DNA of 7,673 nt, taken from positions 1-7,673 of the forward strand of contig CAMLDT010000165.1 in the NCBI GenBank assembly GCA_946479075.1, given 5' to 3'. Below the pieces are notes generated by a model. It ran no database searches. It was not told the DNA's origin and worked only from the letters and a program-made list of their open reading frames with translations. Position numbers and translations under genes: made by a program. Shown piece after piece: positions 5,965 through 7,673 of the stretch. The number at the start of each line of letters is the position of its first letter. Position 1 is the stretch's first letter. This DNA comes from an uncultured Polaromonas sp. (lineage in GTDB: Bacteria; Pseudomonadota; Gammaproteobacteria; Burkholderiales; Burkholderiaceae).

Positions 5965-6408
5965 TCAGTGCACCGTGATGGTGTCGCGGTGCATGGGCGC
6001 CAGCAGGGCCAGCATCTGGTTTTGGGTGCGGAAGGGGATGCCGCGTGCGTCCATGGTTTGCTGCAGCACCTCGACCAGCGCATGGAAGTCGGATTTTTTG
6101 ATGTCCAGGTTGGCGTGCGCACTTTTCATGTCGGCCCCCTTGTAGACACATGGGCCGCCGGAAAGCGCACACAGCTGGTCCACCAGCTGTTCCTTGACCC
6201 GCTGCTGGTTGGCGGGCTTGAAATGCGGTCCGGTGCGCGGGTCGGCCAGCAGACGCACCATGAAATCGTCCATCAGGGTGACCAGGCCGGCTTTTTCGCC
6301 GAAGGCTTTGTACAGCTGGTCACTCTGGGGCGCCGACTGCGCGAAGGACGCGCCGGCCAGCAGCAGGCTGGATGCGGCGAGAACGAGGGAGAACAGGGTT
6401 TTTTTCAT
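5965..6408 (-). CDS. Exported group 1 truncated hemoglobin
   Basis: The product has 147 residues: a signal peptide (MKKTLFSLVLAASSLLLAG, cleaved at about SFA-Q, residue 23) and a compact 2-on-2 globin. Landmarks are LYKAFGEKAG (32-41, helix A/B), DDFMVRLLADP (47-57), the GGPCVYKG turn (84-91), the proximal heme His98 in SAHANLDI, and a C-terminal helix (about 125-143). Against M. tuberculosis trHbN from memory, the B10 tyrosine is Met50 and the E11 glutamine is Leu75, so the heme pocket looks nonpolar. Cys80 and Cys87 flank GGP and could form a disulfide in the periplasm. AAGGA (6415-6419) lies 6 nt upstream of the ATG. It is the middle gene of a DUF3034-globin-cupredoxin run, 32 nt after the first gene. 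Ligand and function (oxygen, NO, sulfide or heme sensing) are not known. Confidence 0.93.
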   Translation of the reverse strand: MKKTLFSLVLAASSLLLAGASFAQSAPQSDQLYKAFGEKAGLVTLMDDFMVRLLADPRTGPHFKPANQQRVKEQLVDQLCALSGGPCVYKGADMKSAHANLDIKKSDFHALVEVLQQTMDARGIPFRTQNQMLALLAPMHRDTITVH

Positions 6409-6409
6409 G
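6386..6409. repeat. 24-bp direct repeat, copy 2 (globin start)
   Basis: This is the exact match to 5941-5964, 445 bp away. It covers the start codon and first seven codons of the globin signal peptide plus one upstream base. The next base differs in each direction, so the identity is sharply bounded. Confidence 0.95.
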
Positions 6410-6440
6410 ACGGGTCCTTGAAGAAGTGAAGCGTGTGGAT

Positions 6441-7373
6441 TCAGAAAGCGACCTGGGCCGACAGGTAGTAGCCCTTTTGCTTGCGGCTGGCGGTGGTGGC
6501 GGGGACGATCACGCCCAGGTCCACATACGCCAGGGTCAGCGAGACATTTTTGTTCGGTGCCCAGGCGATGAAGATGTCTTTCCAGTCTTCCGAACGCAGG
6601 CCGTTGCCGAGGCCGGCGGCGCGGCCGGCGGTCTCCAGTTTGTTGCGCATGAAGCGGTACTCGGCGCCAATGGCCACGTTCTTGTTGATCAGGTAAGCCA
6701 CTGAAAATTCCGGCTGCAGGCTGTAGCTGTTTTCATTGCCGCCCAGGGTGGCGCCATAACCCAGCAGACCGTTCTGGTTGGCCTTGGTGGCGCGCAGCGT
6801 GCCGTTGACCAGCAGGCTTTGGCCGAGGAAGAGTTTGGTGGCGCTCACATACAGGTCCACGCCGTCACGTTTGGCGCCCAGGGTGCGCAGCGTGCCGTCC
6901 AGCCCGGTGGAGCCGAGGTTCTTGAACTCCACACCGACCGCCACTTGCGGCATCCAGGTGTCGCTGTCGAGCACCGCGTCACCAGCCACACGTGCCTTGA
7001 AGCCGACGATGGACTGCTTGAGGTGCAGGCCAGGCAAGCCCAGGGCGGTGCCGGTGGCGCGGGTATTGAAGTCCTGCTGCGCCACCGAGATTTCATAACG
7101 GTCATGGATGCCGATGGCCGCGCCGACGATGTTCAGTCCGTAGTCTTTGGTGCCGGCGGTGGAGACAAAGGCCGAGCCGCCGACCTCGCCTTCGGTGGCA
7201 TTGCTGCCGATCACGGCCCAGGGGGTCAGTCCGCCGCCGGCGGCGCCGTCGATGCTGCTGACGCCGCCGGTCAGCAGCAGTTTGCCGGTTTCGGCCTGAG
7301 CCGAAAGGCTGGCACCCGCGCAGATCACGGCGGTGCAGGCGGCAAGGAGGTGGGGGGCAAAAGGAAATGTCAT
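6441..7373 (-). CDS. DUF3034 family protein, putative outer-membrane beta-barrel
   Basis: The product has 310 residues. The start at 7373 gives a clean signal peptide (hydrophobic 8-24, cleavage after SAQA at about 27); an in-frame ATG at 7556 would add 61 unlikely residues. The mature N-terminus KLLLTGGVSSIDGAAGGGLTPW (from residue 31) is the recognisable DUF3034 signature. The rest alternates polar and hydrophobic residues with many Gly/Tyr turns and ends in GYYLSAQVAF, a C-terminal Phe pattern typical of outer-membrane barrels. The biochemical role of the family is not known to me; a porin or channel is the likeliest reading. The ribosome binding site is modest (AGG 8 nt upstream). It is the first gene of the presumed operon with the globin and cupredoxin genes. 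Confidence 0.9.
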   Translation of the reverse strand: MTFPFAPHLLAACTAVICAGASLSAQAETGKLLLTGGVSSIDGAAGGGLTPWAVIGSNATEGEVGGSAFVSTAGTKDYGLNIVGAAIGIHDRYEISVAQQDFNTRATGTALGLPGLHLKQSIVGFKARVAGDAVLDSDTWMPQVAVGVEFKNLGSTGLDGTLRTLGAKRDGVDLYVSATKLFLGQSLLVNGTLRATKANQNGLLGYGATLGGNENSYSLQPEFSVAYLINKNVAIGAEYRFMRNKLETAGRAAGLGNGLRSEDWKDIFIAWAPNKNVSLTLAYVDLGVIVPATTASRKQKGYYLSAQVAF

Positions 7374-7606
7374 GGACAACCTGTGAGGTGAAGGGGTGGC
7401 GGGACGAAATGTAATCAGATGTACCGCTTTGATACGGGGCGCCTGCGCGGCTGGATTCACGCGGCCGGGATTTATTTTTTGGCCCTCGCGCTTGCAGGTC
7501 GCGGGTGGGGGTGCGCCGGGGGCACTGAATCCGAAGTGCGGATGTCCGCGTAACACCCTGAGCGCGGCCTGTCCCGGGGCCGCACCTCCAGGAAAGAGCG
7601 CCTTGC
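7374..7606. promoter_or_regulatory. Divergent intergenic region between DUF3034 and the right-edge gene
   Basis: This 233-bp gap must hold promoters for both directions. Visible structures are an AT-rich patch (TTTATTTTTT near 7470), a pair GGATTCA (7453-7459) and TGAATCC (7526-7532) forming a widely spaced 7-bp inverted repeat, and a hairpin GCGGCC (7564-7569) with GGCCGC (7578-7583) just ahead of the right-edge gene's ribosome binding site. I could not assign a convincing sigma70 or ECF promoter. Confidence 0.4.
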
Positions 7607-7673
7607 ATGTATTCCCTTGTCACGCCAGGCGCCTTTGTTCGCGCGACGCTGTTATTGCTGTTGCTGCTCCTGC
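7607..7673 (+). CDS. Start of a divergent gene with a leucine-rich hydrophobic N-terminus, cut by the window
   Basis: An ATG at 7607 follows a good ribosome binding site (AGGAAAGAG, 7589-7597) by 9 nt. The 22 visible codons read MYSLVTPGAFVRATLLLLLL and continue with leucines, so a membrane segment or signal sequence starts at about residue 13. The frame is open to the window's end. In related clusters I vaguely recall membrane-bound GGDEF/EAL or sensor proteins beside DUF3034, but the visible part cannot show that. Confidence 0.6.
   Translation, partial: MYSLVTPGAFVRATLLLLLLLL

Noticed and set aside
4692..5978. Long open + frame (428 codons) opposite the sigma and cupredoxin genes
   Set aside because: It is antisense to conserved sigma-factor and cupredoxin coding sequence and has no recognisable domain of its own.
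5964..6122. N-terminal extension of the cupredoxin gene into the globin gene
   Set aside because: It would overlap the globin coding region in another frame and bury a clear signal peptide.
7374..7556. N-terminal extension of the DUF3034 gene to an in-frame ATG at 7556
   Set aside because: The extension is Pro/Arg-rich, precedes a normal signal peptide and would place the signal 61 residues inside the protein.

Overview
The window looks like a chromosomal piece of a GC-rich betaproteobacterium, most likely family Comamonadaceae (Rhodoferax/Polaromonas/Acidovorax relatives). The clues are the codon usage, the protein families present, and a short AT-rich interspersed repeat at about 2194-2240 that resembles one I remember from Comamonadaceae genomes. 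The genus is an inference. Coding density is high, no gene-free stretch exceeds 300 bp, and I see no RNA genes, CRISPR array, insertion sequence or origin.

Region 1 (1-2210, + strand) is a tight run of three genes. They are an alpha/beta hydrolase cut by the left edge, queF (the last enzyme of preQ1 synthesis for queuosine) overlapping it by ATGA, and a small unrecognised putative lipoprotein starting 3 nt after queF. This run converges on a crotonase-family gene (2235-3080, - strand) whose catalytic residues match delta(3,5)-delta(2,4)-dienoyl-CoA isomerases. Only 24 bp separate the two stop codons, and both stops lie inside the interspersed repeat.

Region 2 (3264-5192, - strand) is a regulatory block. 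An ECF sigma factor overlaps its RskA-type membrane anti-sigma factor by ATGA, and a small exported TPR protein follows 118 bp downstream. The sigma gene has a good sigma70-like promoter so close to the ATG that its mRNA may be leaderless.

Region 3 (5313-7373, - strand) reads like an envelope operon. It encodes a DUF3034 outer-membrane beta-barrel candidate, a signal-peptide-bearing group 1 truncated hemoglobin, and a cupredoxin-like 'methylamine utilization' family protein with a full set of type-1 copper ligands. The globin and cupredoxin genes are separated by one base and share a 24-bp perfect repeat covering their start codons. At the right edge (7607 onward, + strand) a divergent gene with a leucine-rich hydrophobic N-terminus begins and is cut off.

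The most interesting possibility is that regions 2 and 3 form one envelope redox or stress unit: a sigma/anti-sigma switch next to periplasmic heme and copper proteins and an outer-membrane channel. The individual families are recognisable; the joint function and regulation are inference.
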